DNA of 64,000 bases from Enterocloster bolteae (GTDB taxonomy: Bacteria; Bacillota; Clostridia; Lachnospirales; Lachnospiraceae): assembly GCF_002234575.2 (NCBI RefSeq), contig NZ_CP022464.2, forward strand, positions 5,766,001 through 5,830,000, given 5' to 3'. Each line of letters begins with the position of its first letter. Positions within the stretch are counted from its first letter, which is position 1. This document shows positions 16,714 to 24,307 of the stretch, in pieces. The position numbers and the translations under genes are program-made. The notes below the pieces were generated by a model. The model made no database searches. It saw nothing but the letters and a program-made list of their open reading frames with translations, and had not been told where the DNA came from.

Positions 16714-17751
16714 TTATTTCGCACAAATGTAATCCCTCGCATTCTCAATAAATGTATCTAATATCAATTCGCAATCTGTAAACTTGTATTGTCTTGCACT
16801 TTCTATATCTTGATTTAAGAAAATAAAACCGATGCATTTATCGTAGGTTCCAAGATAATCAAAAACAGATTGTATGTATTCATTGCGAACTTCATCACTG
16901 GTGCTATGCTCCGCGATCTCTCCAAAAATAATTGGCTTATTATATGCTTCCAAATAGTCTCTTTGACCTTCATTTTCATAGAATTGCTGAAAACTCTCAC
17001 GGGAATCCAATGTGTTATTCAATGTCAATCCGACATAATCAACATACTCATCACCTGGATAATATTTCGTTGTGTATTCGTCTGCCCTGTTGGGAGACCA
17101 TACCCACTTAACATTGGGAGCATATTCCCTACCCAAGTTCACAATGTGAACCCAAGCGTTTACATATGCGTGAGCATCATCTGTTTGCCAACTGTACCAA
17201 CCAGATTTGTAAGAGGGCCTCATTTCCATTTCATGCGCTAATCGAACAAAAAGTTCTGTATTGGCTCTGTTATCCGAAGAGAGTTTCTTAAAATATTCAA
17301 TAATTAAATCATCATAATACCCGTCAGAAACCAATTTTAAGTCCCAGTCGGTAGGCTGCAAAGTGATAAACGCTATATATTTATTGTCGTCTAAACATAA
17401 AGAAATCTTGTAATCACTTGTCTGATCAAAACGATCAAACCAAGCTAAAGTATTGATGCTGTCAGCTAAAACATCAGTCTCTTCGGGGCCTTGAACATAA
17501 ACGCCCAAATATCTTTGTCCCTCTGTAATAGGATAATATTCAGACTCGACAACTGAGGATTCTGTTACAATAGATTCCGTAGTTGGTTCTTCCAGTGTAG
17601 CTTGACTATTACTCGGAGCCTCAATAGACGCAATGCTGTCAGAGCCATCGGCCTTCTCGGTATCGACAGGCTGTTCGTTGCAACCAACCCATAATATAAA
17701 TATAGCAGCCGCGAATATACAAATGCAATTAAGGAACTTCCACTTTATCAT
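16714..17751 (-). CDS. Glycoside hydrolase family 26-like lipoprotein
   Basis: A 345-residue exported protein. The N-terminus MIKWKFLNCICIFAAAIFIL ends in WVGC, a lipobox-like site, followed by a Ser/Thr/Glu-rich linker (to about residue 70). The rest resembles GH26 beta-mannanase-like domains, with the acid/base region VRLAHEMEMRPS, the aromatic KWVWSPN and the nucleophile region IIFGEIAEHS, each with the expected Glu. It would sit on the outer face of the membrane. It is the last gene of the operon and overlaps the synthase gene by 23 nt, so it probably trims or releases the polymer made by that synthase, as companion hydrolases do in synthase-dependent systems. Substrate is not known. Confidence 0.8.
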   Translation of the reverse strand: MIKWKFLNCICIFAAAIFILWVGCNEQPVDTEKADGSDSIASIEAPSNSQATLEEPTTESIVTESSVVESEYYPITEGQRYLGVYVQGPEETDVLADSINTLAWFDRFDQTSDYKISLCLDDNKYIAFITLQPTDWDLKLVSDGYYDDLIIEYFKKLSSDNRANTELFVRLAHEMEMRPSYKSGWYSWQTDDAHAYVNAWVHIVNLGREYAPNVKWVWSPNRADEYTTKYYPGDEYVDYVGLTLNNTLDSRESFQQFYENEGQRDYLEAYNKPIIFGEIAEHSTSDEVRNEYIQSVFDYLGTYDKCIGFIFLNQDIESARQYKFTDCELILDTFIENARDYICAK

Positions 17752-19030
17752 TGTCCTCCTCCAATTTCCGGGTGCCCCATTCCATATCGTCAGAGCAGAG
17801 CATAAGGCCTAGCAATCGGATAGGAACCATGACAACAGTTAAAACAAGGATGAATACTGGAAGCAGTAATGTATAATACCACTTCACACTTCTCATAACC
17901 TTAATATTTCGTGAACCAAAACTAATGATACAACCAAGAAGAATAAAGAGAATGATCTGCCACCATGGAGCGGTATATGCCAATGTTGGAATCGCGCAGC
18001 CAAGTATATTTAACACCTTGCAAATTATAGTATTGGCATAAACGCTAACCAGCATCATCGGACTAATCATATCTGACCAGTAAATAAAGCACATCAGCTT
18101 GGCGTTTTTTAACATCCAAGGAGTCATTCTCAGATTGTTATACTGTGAACCTTCCGACCATCTTAACTGCTGCCTGATAAATTTTTTCCATTCGGTGGGC
18201 GCATCTGTATAAATTACTGAGGTGTCTTGCATAACTGTTTTGTACCCCTTTCGGAGCGTCAGGTTTGTGAGGCTTCTGTCATCGGATACTTCTTTGTGAA
18301 ATCCCATGAATGTCTCATTCATAAAGTCATACATCACATCTATCAAAATCTGAGTACGGAAAGCAATTGTCCTGCCGGGAAGGCAGCCCACTTTGCCTGT
18401 AACGCTCATTGCTTTCATCGTTCCTTCAGCTCTGATCTCTTCAAGCAAATTTGCAAACATGGTTACGAGTTTGCGGTCAGGATCAAGTATTTTCTGTCTG
18501 GTTGTAACACCGCCAATTTTTTGATCACAAGCAAAAGGCTTCAGCAACTCGGACAAAGTATCCTCTGTCCATACCGTATCACTATCCACAAGCACTGTTA
18601 TATCGGAATTCGGATTAATGTGCTCCATTGCCACACGGATCCCATTTCTCTTACCGGCAACAGGTGTATAATAATGCTGAACAGGAGTAAAGCAAATTGG
18701 TAAATTCCTGTTGAAATCTACACACAGGTTTTCAAGCCCCTCGTTTTTTGGCCCATTAATGACAACTATAATCTCAGACGGATTCTGGCGTGCTATTTTC
18801 ATCAGAACACTATAAAATAGATCTAATGGTTCGTCAACGACTGGGAGCAGCACCGATGTAAAATAATTTATTTCTTTATCTTCATAATCATATGGCTTAT
18901 ATCGAATAGCATGGAAAAATACTATTCCCCATCGAATGAAAATGAATGCGAAGAAAAACATAAAGAGGTGAAGGTTATGAGTTTTGATATAATCCTCGAC
19001 CATCAAGAAAAATGTGTACATTACAATCAC
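17729..19030 (-). CDS. Membrane glycosyltransferase family 2, hyaluronan/cellulose-synthase-like
   Basis: A 433-residue processive synthase candidate. A membrane helix (LFMFFFAFIFIRWGIVFFHAI) is followed by the GT2 catalytic domain (about 50-300): SVLLPVVDEPLDLFYS, the DxD-type VLVDSDTVW, the acceptor motif VSDDRSLTNL and the QQLRW motif. These are the motifs of hyaluronan, chitin and cellulose synthases. Three or more helices follow (ISPMMLVSVYANTIICKVL, WWQIILFILLGCIISFG, YYTLLLPVFILVLTVVMVPI). Such enzymes polymerise and extrude the chain through the membrane. The gene lies just downstream of a UDP-glucose dehydrogenase (12 nt gap), as hasA lies beside hasB, so a glucuronate-containing polymer is likely; hyaluronan itself is not proven. 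Confidence 0.87.
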   Translation of the reverse strand: MIVMYTFFLMVEDYIKTHNLHLFMFFFAFIFIRWGIVFFHAIRYKPYDYEDKEINYFTSVLLPVVDEPLDLFYSVLMKIARQNPSEIIVVINGPKNEGLENLCVDFNRNLPICFTPVQHYYTPVAGKRNGIRVAMEHINPNSDITVLVDSDTVWTEDTLSELLKPFACDQKIGGVTTRQKILDPDRKLVTMFANLLEEIRAEGTMKAMSVTGKVGCLPGRTIAFRTQILIDVMYDFMNETFMGFHKEVSDDRSLTNLTLRKGYKTVMQDTSVIYTDAPTEWKKFIRQQLRWSEGSQYNNLRMTPWMLKNAKLMCFIYWSDMISPMMLVSVYANTIICKVLNILGCAIPTLAYTAPWWQIILFILLGCIISFGSRNIKVMRSVKWYYTLLLPVFILVLTVVMVPIRLLGLMLCSDDMEWGTRKLEEDNDKVEVP

Positions 19031-19042
19031 CGCCTCGCCGGG

Positions 19043-20230
19043 TCAATCTCTTCCAAAGATGTCTCTTGTATAAACCTTATACATAACTTCCGAGAGTTCA
19101 CTGGAAACTCTATTAGCAACAATAACATCACATGAACGCTTAAACTCCGCAAAAGAATGTACAACCTTATAACCCATAAACTCTGCGGCATCGCCTAATA
19201 AGGGTTCATATATTACAATTTCTTGTTTTTCTTTGGAAAGCCCCTCCATAACACCCCAAACAGCACTTGAACGGAAATTGTCAGAATTAGACTTTGCCGT
19301 TAAGCGGTAAATACCAACTGTGCCAGGATGTTTATTCAGAATTCCCTTTATGACATGGCCTTTTTTGGTGTGGTTTGCCTGACACACAGCGGTAATCAAA
19401 TTTTCAGGAATATCATGAAAACTTGATTTCAACTGCTTTGTATCTTTCGGGAGGCAATATCCGCCATAGCCAAAAGATGGATTGTTATAATGCTTACCAA
19501 TTCGAGGATCATGACAAATTGCATCTATGATGTTCTTTGTACTTAACCCATTCATTTCTGCAAAGGTATCCAATTCGTTAAAGAACGCAACACGCATGGC
19601 TAAATAAGTATTAGCGAAAAGTTTAGCGGCTTCTGCTTCATCAAGCCCTATAATCAAGACGGGAATATCTTCTTTATTTGCGCACTCTTGCAAGATGGTT
19701 GAAAAAACCTGTGCATGGATAACCATAGCAGGGTCTGCAATATCTGTACCAACAACAATTCTGGAAGGGTACAAATTGTCGTATAGGGCTTTCGTTTCTC
19801 TTAAAAATTCAGGGGAAAATAGAATGTGGCTGGTGTTATATTTTTTTCGCACACTCCTTGTATACCCAACAGGAACCGTACTTTTGATGATCATAATGCA
19901 ATGATCATTATTTGCCATACAAATTTCTATGGTGGAATCAACCGCATGAGTATCAAAGCTATTGGTTTCATCCTCATAATTAGTAGGTGTTGTAATAATT
20001 ACATACTCGGCGTCTTTATATGCTATTGCCGTATCTACAGTGGCTGTCAAATTTAGTTTTCTTTCGGCAAAAAACTTTTCGAGATATACGTCCTGAACGG
20101 GAGAAATACGGGAATTAACTTTCGCAACCTTTTCTTCATCAATATCAAGCACTATTACTTCATGCTTTTGGCCTAACAGAGTGGCAAGAGATAACCCCAC
20201 ATAACCTGCGCCTACAACAGTAATTTGCAT
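19043..20230 (-). CDS. ugd: UDP-glucose 6-dehydrogenase
   Basis: NAD-dependent four-electron oxidation of UDP-glucose to UDP-glucuronate in the cytoplasm. The 395-residue protein has the Rossmann motif ITVVGAGYVGLSLATLLG, the FSPEFLRETKALYDNLYPSR region that binds substrate, and the catalytic-cysteine motif FGYGGYCLPKDTKQL (about residue 260). The C-terminal UDP-binding domain is short, as in streptococcal HasB. It is the second gene of the leftward operon and supplies the sugar donor to the adjacent synthase. Related UDP-ManNAc dehydrogenases share these motifs, but length and context favour UDP-glucose. Confidence 0.9.
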   Translation of the reverse strand: MQITVVGAGYVGLSLATLLGQKHEVIVLDIDEEKVAKVNSRISPVQDVYLEKFFAERKLNLTATVDTAIAYKDAEYVIITTPTNYEDETNSFDTHAVDSTIEICMANNDHCIMIIKSTVPVGYTRSVRKKYNTSHILFSPEFLRETKALYDNLYPSRIVVGTDIADPAMVIHAQVFSTILQECANKEDIPVLIIGLDEAEAAKLFANTYLAMRVAFFNELDTFAEMNGLSTKNIIDAICHDPRIGKHYNNPSFGYGGYCLPKDTKQLKSSFHDIPENLITAVCQANHTKKGHVIKGILNKHPGTVGIYRLTAKSNSDNFRSSAVWGVMEGLSKEKQEIVIYEPLLGDAAEFMGYKVVHSFAEFKRSCDVIVANRVSSELSEVMYKVYTRDIFGRD

Positions 20231-20258
20231 AGCATTCTAACCACCTTTCTATTCAAAT

Positions 20259-20543
20259 TCATTCTCGGCTCGGATGACGTTGCAAACCGCTGCAGTGTTC
20301 CGATAGATGCTTCATCAACGTTTCTTTCGCGGCGGATGCATCCGCTTGCTGGGAAAGACCCGTCAGATAAGCCAAGGCGTCATTCCACGTTTTTAGCGAA
20401 AAGGCTTCCGAAGGAACATGTAAAAGCTCCCTGGACAGATGGAATTGCTCCCATGGGCTGAGATACCGCAAATCCGACAGATACCCACATCCGGCCTTCT
20501 GGGCCAAGCACTCCAACAATTCTACCGACCATCTTTCTTCCAC
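20259..20543 (-). CDS. Small protein, first gene of the switch-controlled polysaccharide operon
   Basis: A 94-residue product of unknown function (VEERWSVELLECLAQKAGCG, then YLSDLRYLSPWEQFHLSREL), probably all-helical and soluble, without a recognisable domain. The GTG at 20543 has AGGAGG 8 nt upstream. The frame stays open further upstream to and through the inverted-repeat site at 20611-20640; after inversion of the adjacent segment it would join in frame to an ATG now at 20850. The protein may therefore exist in a longer form in the ON orientation. Lying first in the operon, 28 nt before ugd, it may have a regulatory role, in the way UpxZ does in Bacteroides capsule operons, but this is only analogy. 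Confidence 0.7.
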   Translation of the reverse strand: MEERWSVELLECLAQKAGCGYLSDLRYLSPWEQFHLSRELLHVPSEAFSLKTWNDALAYLTGLSQQADASAAKETLMKHLSEHCSGLQRHPSRE

Positions 20544-20610
20544 TTTATTCACCTCCTGCCATTTCAAAGGGAATATCCTAACCACAAACTTTCCTTTTCT
20601 GAACGATTCA

Positions 20611-20640
20611 ATTACCGCAGAATAATGATTCTGGGGTAAT
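20611..20640. repeat. Inversion site A (ixr, operon-proximal)
   Basis: A palindromic site, ATTACC...GGTAAT, with core CAGAATAATGATTC. The reverse complement of its 24 bp heart (20614-20637) matches 21 of 24 bases of site B at 20855-20878, including a 15-base run AGAATCATTATTC with flanks. Two inverted copies of an imperfect palindrome with an asymmetric 4 bp centre (CATT/AATG), next to a tyrosine recombinase gene, are what an inversion system requires. Confidence 0.8.
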
Positions 20641-20707
20641 CGTTACTGCTTCTAGGAAGAAAATTATTATTTTAATCAACTAAGGGCGTTCTGACAGGCA
20701 TAAAAAG

Positions 20708-20741
20708 CAGACCTGCGCACATATTTCGCGGTGCAGGTCTA
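20708..20741. terminator. Bidirectional terminator inside the invertible segment
   Basis: AGACCTGC...GCAGGTCT stem with T-rich tracts on both sides (ATTTTT on the plus strand, GCTTTTTAT on the minus). In the present orientation it stops leftward transcripts from the recombinase gene before they reach the polysaccharide operon. After inversion it would still lie between the recombinase and the promoter. Confidence 0.8.
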
Positions 20742-20781
20742 TTTTTCGTATTTATTTTGCTGTTCTATATGTAATAAATGG

Positions 20782-20810
20782 TTGAAAATCTGCTCTGATA
20801 CACTTATAAT
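20782..20810 (+). promoter_or_regulatory. Invertible promoter (currently pointing away from the operon)
   Basis: TTGAAA (20782-20787), 17 bp, TATAAT (20805-20810) on the plus strand, between inversion sites A and B. It reads right, towards site B and antisense to the recombinase gene, away from the leftward operon at 20543-16714. Inversion would direct it at the operon about 70 nt from the GTG of its first gene. Confidence 0.8.
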
Positions 20811-20854
20811 AGAGCTAATCAGTTCTACTTGTAACTGAGCAAGGGGGCCATGGA

Positions 20855-20878
20855 ACCACAGAATCATTATTCCGTGGT
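20855..20878. repeat. Inversion site B (recombinase-proximal)
   Basis: ACCACAGAATCATTATTC... inverted partner of site A (three mismatches in 24). It ends 1 bp before the recombinase stop codon. An ATG at 20850-20852, behind AAGGGGG at short spacing, reads through this site to a stop after MEPQNHYSVVL in the present orientation. Confidence 0.8.
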
Positions 20879-20879
20879 G

Positions 20880-21716
20880 CTATGAGATCAGATGCATCCG
20901 CTGTAAGGTTCGCTCATGTTCCCGTGTGCCCATAGCTACATAGATACGCGTGGTGTCCACGGAGGCGTGTCCTAAAATATCCGCAAGATATGCCAGATTC
21001 TTTTTGATGGCATAATAGCATTTTGCAAACAAGTGCCGCAAATTGTGGGGAAAGACCTTTTCAGGATTTACCCGCGCCGCCCGGCACAGCTTTTTCATAT
21101 CATGACAGATATTGCTTCGATCTAAGGGCTTTCCGGTACGGGTGCAGAACAGATACCCCGTTCGGATGCCTTTTTCTTTGGCATAGGCGTTCAATTTCCG
21201 GCACAGCTCTTTTGTCAAGAGAATGGTGCGGATTTTGCCTTTCATGCGGATTTCCGCTTTTCCTTTGTGCAATGCCTCCACAGTCAGAAAGGAAAGCTCA
21301 CTGACCCGGATTCCGGTGGTGCAAATGGCAAGCATCACATGATACAGGCGGCTGTCCTTTTTCCTTTTGGCAGCGTCTAACAAGCGGTGGTATTCCGCTT
21401 CGGTCAAATCTCGGCTGTCATCCACAAATACCGTATGCTGGATTTTCAAAAACCTCACCTTGCAGGCCGCCAGCCCCAGGTAGTCCAGATAGGAATGAAT
21501 GGCGGACAGCTTGGCATTTACGGTGCGGGCTTGGTGGCTCTGTTGCAGTTGCTCTCGATATTCCAGCACCTTTGCTTTTGTAGGTTCTTCCCCCTGTAAA
21601 AATGAAAGAAACCAAACCAACTCACGAACATACTTTTGTATGGTTGCGTGAGATTTTTCATGTTCGGTCAAGTAGATGCGGTACTCCCGCAAGATTTCAT
21701 TGTAATTTTGTTTCAT
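20880..21716 (-). CDS. Tyrosine recombinase of the promoter switch
   Basis: A 278-residue XerC/D-like recombinase, distinct from the ICE int. SAM-like domain (about 5-95, KSHATIQKYVRELVWFLSFL), catalytic domain with Arg in TTGIRVSELSFL, Lys in RMKGKIRTILLT, HxxR in FPHNLRHLFAKC, and His plus Tyr in ILGHASVDTTRIYVAMG, so all active-site residues are present. Its stop codon touches inversion site B. A single small recombinase beside two inverted sites and a promoter is the arrangement of phase-variation invertases, so I assign it to flipping the 20626-20867 segment. It reads towards the segment and is insulated from the operon by the internal terminator. Confidence 0.88.
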   Translation of the reverse strand: MKQNYNEILREYRIYLTEHEKSHATIQKYVRELVWFLSFLQGEEPTKAKVLEYREQLQQSHQARTVNAKLSAIHSYLDYLGLAACKVRFLKIQHTVFVDDSRDLTEAEYHRLLDAAKRKKDSRLYHVMLAICTTGIRVSELSFLTVEALHKGKAEIRMKGKIRTILLTKELCRKLNAYAKEKGIRTGYLFCTRTGKPLDRSNICHDMKKLCRAARVNPEKVFPHNLRHLFAKCYYAIKKNLAYLADILGHASVDTTRIYVAMGTREHERTLQRMHLIS

Positions 21717-22093
21717 CGTGTTTTACCTCTTCTAAATTGATAGTATGAAAGTAGTATGACAGAATCTTTTATACCGTATTCTCTGCAAAGGTAAAACAAA
21801 AGAACGGGTAAGTTTAACGATGTGCTGTAGACACGGACCGTCAAGCGAACGCGTCAAACGGATTCGGCATTTGTTTATCATTTGTTGTATGGAGGCCAAG
21901 GGCCTCTTATTTTTTTGCAAATTTTTCTTTCCAAAGCGCTATTTTGCGGGTAGTTTGATGGCTTCTCAGAGTATTAGGAGTGGAGGAAAAGAAAAACAGC
22001 AAGCATAGGGAGTGTAGCCACACTCCCGGCAAACGGCTTCCCGTTTGTATCTTGGGGAAGTCCCCAAACCCCTGAATGAACGGAGGTGAACCA
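21717..22093. other. Divergent intergenic region with mobilisation origin
   Basis: The 377 bp between the switch recombinase and mobC carries no gene. It contains a CCAAGGGCCTCTTATTTTTTT hairpin/T-tract near 21896-21916 that may terminate a rightward transcript, the oriT-like site at 21992-22029, and a second hairpin just before mobC (TCTTGGGGAAGTCCCCAAACC near 22050-22070). Confidence 0.6.
21992..22029. repeat. oriT-like site, copy 1
   Basis: A 38 bp segment containing the hairpin GGGAGTGT-AGCC-ACACTCCC and the flank AACAGCAAGCATA. The exact reverse complement recurs at 32291-32328. Copy 1 is 65 bp upstream of mobC and the relaxase gene, the usual place for the origin of transfer of MOBP elements. 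The nick position is not determined. Confidence 0.75.
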
Positions 22094-22423
22094 ATGGCAA
22101 ACCGAAAACGGAAATTTGTGCTGCGCGTCCCAGTGACGCCGGAGGAACGGGCGCTGATCCAACAGAAGATGGCCCAGCTTGGCACAAAGAACTTTTCTGC
22201 CTACGCCCGGAAAATGTTGATCGACGGCTATATCGTCCATATCGACACCGGCCCCGTCCGGGCGCAGACCGCAGAGCTGCAAAAAATCGGCGTCAACATC
22301 AACCAGATTGCAAGGCGTATCAACAGTACCGGGACTGTGTACGCGCAGGACTTGGAGGACATCAAGGGGGCGCTGGCACAGATATGGCAGTTACAAAGAT
22401 CCATCCTATCAAGTCAACGCTGA
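22094..22423 (+). CDS. mobC: MobC-like relaxosome accessory protein
   Basis: A 109-residue DNA-binding protein (MANRKRKFVLRVPVTPEERA, then LGTKNFSAYARKMLIDGYIV and INQIARRINSTGTVYAQDLE), the ribbon-helix-helix plus MobC pattern found with MOBP relaxases; it helps the relaxase open oriT. The ATG at 22094 has GGAGGTG 5-6 nt upstream. It overlaps the relaxase gene by 40 nt, so the two are coupled. The reading direction is opposite to the rest of the transfer genes. Confidence 0.9.
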   Translation: MANRKRKFVLRVPVTPEERALIQQKMAQLGTKNFSAYARKMLIDGYIVHIDTGPVRAQTAELQKIGVNINQIARRINSTGTVYAQDLEDIKGALAQIWQLQRSILSSQR

Positions 22424-23718
22424 AAAAGGCGCTGGACTACATCGAGAACCCGGACAAGACCGATGAAAAGCTGTTCGTTTCTTCCTATGGCTGTTCCTAT
22501 GAAACGGCGGATATAGAATTTCAAATGCTGCTGGATCAGGCGTACCAAAAGGGAAACAATCTGGCACATCACCTGATACAAGCCTTTGAACCGGGGGAAA
22601 CCACGGCGGAGCAGGCCCACGAGATCGGGCGGCAGCTTGCCGATGAAGTGCTGCAAGGCAAATACCCCTATGTGATTACCACCCACATTGACAAGGGCCA
22701 CCTGCATAACCACATCATTATCTGCGCCGTGGATATGGCGAACCAGCGCAAGTACATTTCCAACCGTCAGAGCTACGCCTTTATCCGGCGCACCAGCGAC
22801 CGGCTGTGCAAGGAACACGGCCTGTCTGTGGTAAAGCCCGGCAAGGACAAGGGCAAGACCTATGCCGAGTGGGACGCACAGAAAAAGGGCAAGAGCTGGA
22901 AAGCAAAACTAAAAATTGCTATCGACGCGGCCATCCCGCAGTCCAAAGATTTTGACAGCTTTTTGCAGCTCATGGAGGCGCAGGGCTATGAAGTCAAACA
23001 GGGCAAGTTTATTTCATTCCGCGCCCCCGGACAGGAACGCTTCACCCGCTGCAAGACCTTGGGGGAGGATTACACCGAGGAACGGATCACCCAGCGAATC
23101 AAGGGCATTGCCATCGACCGAGGGCCGCGCAGAAGAAGCGCCGGGGAAATCTCCCTGCGGATCGCCTTGGAGGACAGTATCAAGGCCCAGCAGTCGGCGG
23201 GCTATGCGCGGTGGGCGAAGCTGCACAACTTGAAACAGGCCGCCAACTCCTTAAACTTCATCACGGAACACCAGATTGACAGCTACGAGGGCTTGGAAAG
23301 CAGGCTGGCCGAGATCAGCGCGGTGGGCGACGCGGCGGCCTCCGCCCTGAAAGACGCAGAACGCCGCCTTGGGGATATGGCGCTGCTGATAAAAAACCTC
23401 TCCGCCTACAAGCAGCTCCGGCCTGTGGTGCTGGAACTGCGAAATGTCAAAGACAAGGCCGCGTTCCAGCGGCAGCATGAAAGCCAACTGATATTGTATG
23501 AGGCGGCGGCAAAGGCGCTCAAAGAGGCTGGGATCACAAAGCTCCCCAACCTGTACGCCCTCAAAACCGAGTATAAAAAGCTGGACGCAGAACGGGAACG
23601 GCTGTCCGCACAATACAGCGAAGCGAAACAAAAATTGAAAGAATACGGCATTGTCAAACAGAATGTGGACAGCATTTTGCGGACAGCGCCGGGAAAGGAG
23701 CTTACGCAGGAACGATGA
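22384..23718 (+). CDS. Relaxase/mobilisation nuclease, MOBP type
   Basis: Nicks oriT, attaches covalently to the 5' end and leads the strand into the recipient. The 444-residue protein begins MAVTKIHPIKSTLKKALDYIENP, with the metal-binding three-histidine motif HIDKGHLHNHIII near residue 100, followed by a long coiled-coil C-terminus (about 250-440, rich in Ala, Glu, Lys). The catalytic Tyr is probably among the early tyrosines (ALDYIENP). It is coupled to mobC upstream and to the VLP gene downstream (4 nt ATGA overlap). Confidence 0.93.
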   Translation: MAVTKIHPIKSTLKKALDYIENPDKTDEKLFVSSYGCSYETADIEFQMLLDQAYQKGNNLAHHLIQAFEPGETTAEQAHEIGRQLADEVLQGKYPYVITTHIDKGHLHNHIIICAVDMANQRKYISNRQSYAFIRRTSDRLCKEHGLSVVKPGKDKGKTYAEWDAQKKGKSWKAKLKIAIDAAIPQSKDFDSFLQLMEAQGYEVKQGKFISFRAPGQERFTRCKTLGEDYTEERITQRIKGIAIDRGPRRRSAGEISLRIALEDSIKAQQSAGYARWAKLHNLKQAANSLNFITEHQIDSYEGLESRLAEISAVGDAAASALKDAERRLGDMALLIKNLSAYKQLRPVVLELRNVKDKAAFQRQHESQLILYEAAAKALKEAGITKLPNLYALKTEYKKLDAERERLSAQYSEAKQKLKEYGIVKQNVDSILRTAPGKELTQER

Positions 23719-24086
23719 ATATACCGAGAATGAGTTACCCCCAATACCGCAAGGCCCGCAGGCTCACCCATGAGTGCTGCAACTACTGTAACGGAAACTG
23801 CCTCCTGCTGGACGATGGGGAGGAATGTGTCTGTGTGCAGAGTATTTCCTATTCGCTGCTGTGCCGGTGGTTCAAGGTGGCCGTCCTGCCGCTGGACGCG
23901 GCCCTGTGCGCCGAAATCACCAAAGGCCGGGATGATATCAAACGCTGCACCGTCTGCGGGGCGGCCTTTACGCCCAACTCCAACCGGGCCAAATACTGCC
24001 CGGATTGTGCGGTGCAGGTACGCCGAAAGAAAGAGGCGGAACGCCAGCGGAAAAGATACCTCCTGTCTACGCATTTAGGACGGTAA
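23715..24086 (+). CDS. Cysteine-rich VLP-domain mobile-element protein
   Basis: A 123-residue zinc-finger-like protein: CCNYCNGNC near residue 21, CVCVQS, then a second cluster CTVCGAAFTPNSNRAKYCPDC (split zinc ribbon) and a basic tail (RRKKEAERQRKRYL). This pattern is the cysteine-rich VLP protein that follows the relaxase gene in many Firmicutes ICEs; its role is unknown. It ends the mobC-relaxase unit, and a terminator lies about 110 nt downstream. Confidence 0.85.
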   Translation: MNIPRMSYPQYRKARRLTHECCNYCNGNCLLLDDGEECVCVQSISYSLLCRWFKVAVLPLDAALCAEITKGRDDIKRCTVCGAAFTPNSNRAKYCPDCAVQVRRKKEAERQRKRYLLSTHLGR

Positions 24087-24194
24087 AAATACACGGAAAT
24101 CAAGGGCTTTTCCGCATGGACAGCAGGCAGATGGATAAAGTTATCCTGTTCCCCGCAAAACGGGGTTCTAAATGCGGGAAAATGGACAAACAAG

Positions 24195-24239
24195 AAATGC
24201 CGGACGCAGAGGCAATACAGCCCCGCGCCCGGCGTTTTG
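24195..24239. repeat. Terminator-type direct repeat, left of the kinase cassette
   Basis: A stem of GCCGGACGC / GCGCCCGGC followed by GTTTTG. It is about 40 of 46 bases identical, in the same orientation, to 25475-25520. The pair brackets the kinase gene exactly. It also serves as terminator of the mob operon. Confidence 0.8.
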
Positions 24240-24244
24240 GATAA

Positions 24245-24273
24245 TTGCCGATTATGTAATTGCATGATATAAT
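24245..24273 (+). promoter_or_regulatory. Promoter of the kinase gene
   Basis: TTGCCG (24245-24250), 17 bp, TATAAT (24268-24273), immediately after the left terminator repeat and 35 nt before the kinase ATG. The gene is thus an independent transcription unit. Confidence 0.7.
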
Positions 24274-24307
24274 ACAGTAAAACAAAGCGGGAAACGGTGG
24301 AACTTGT

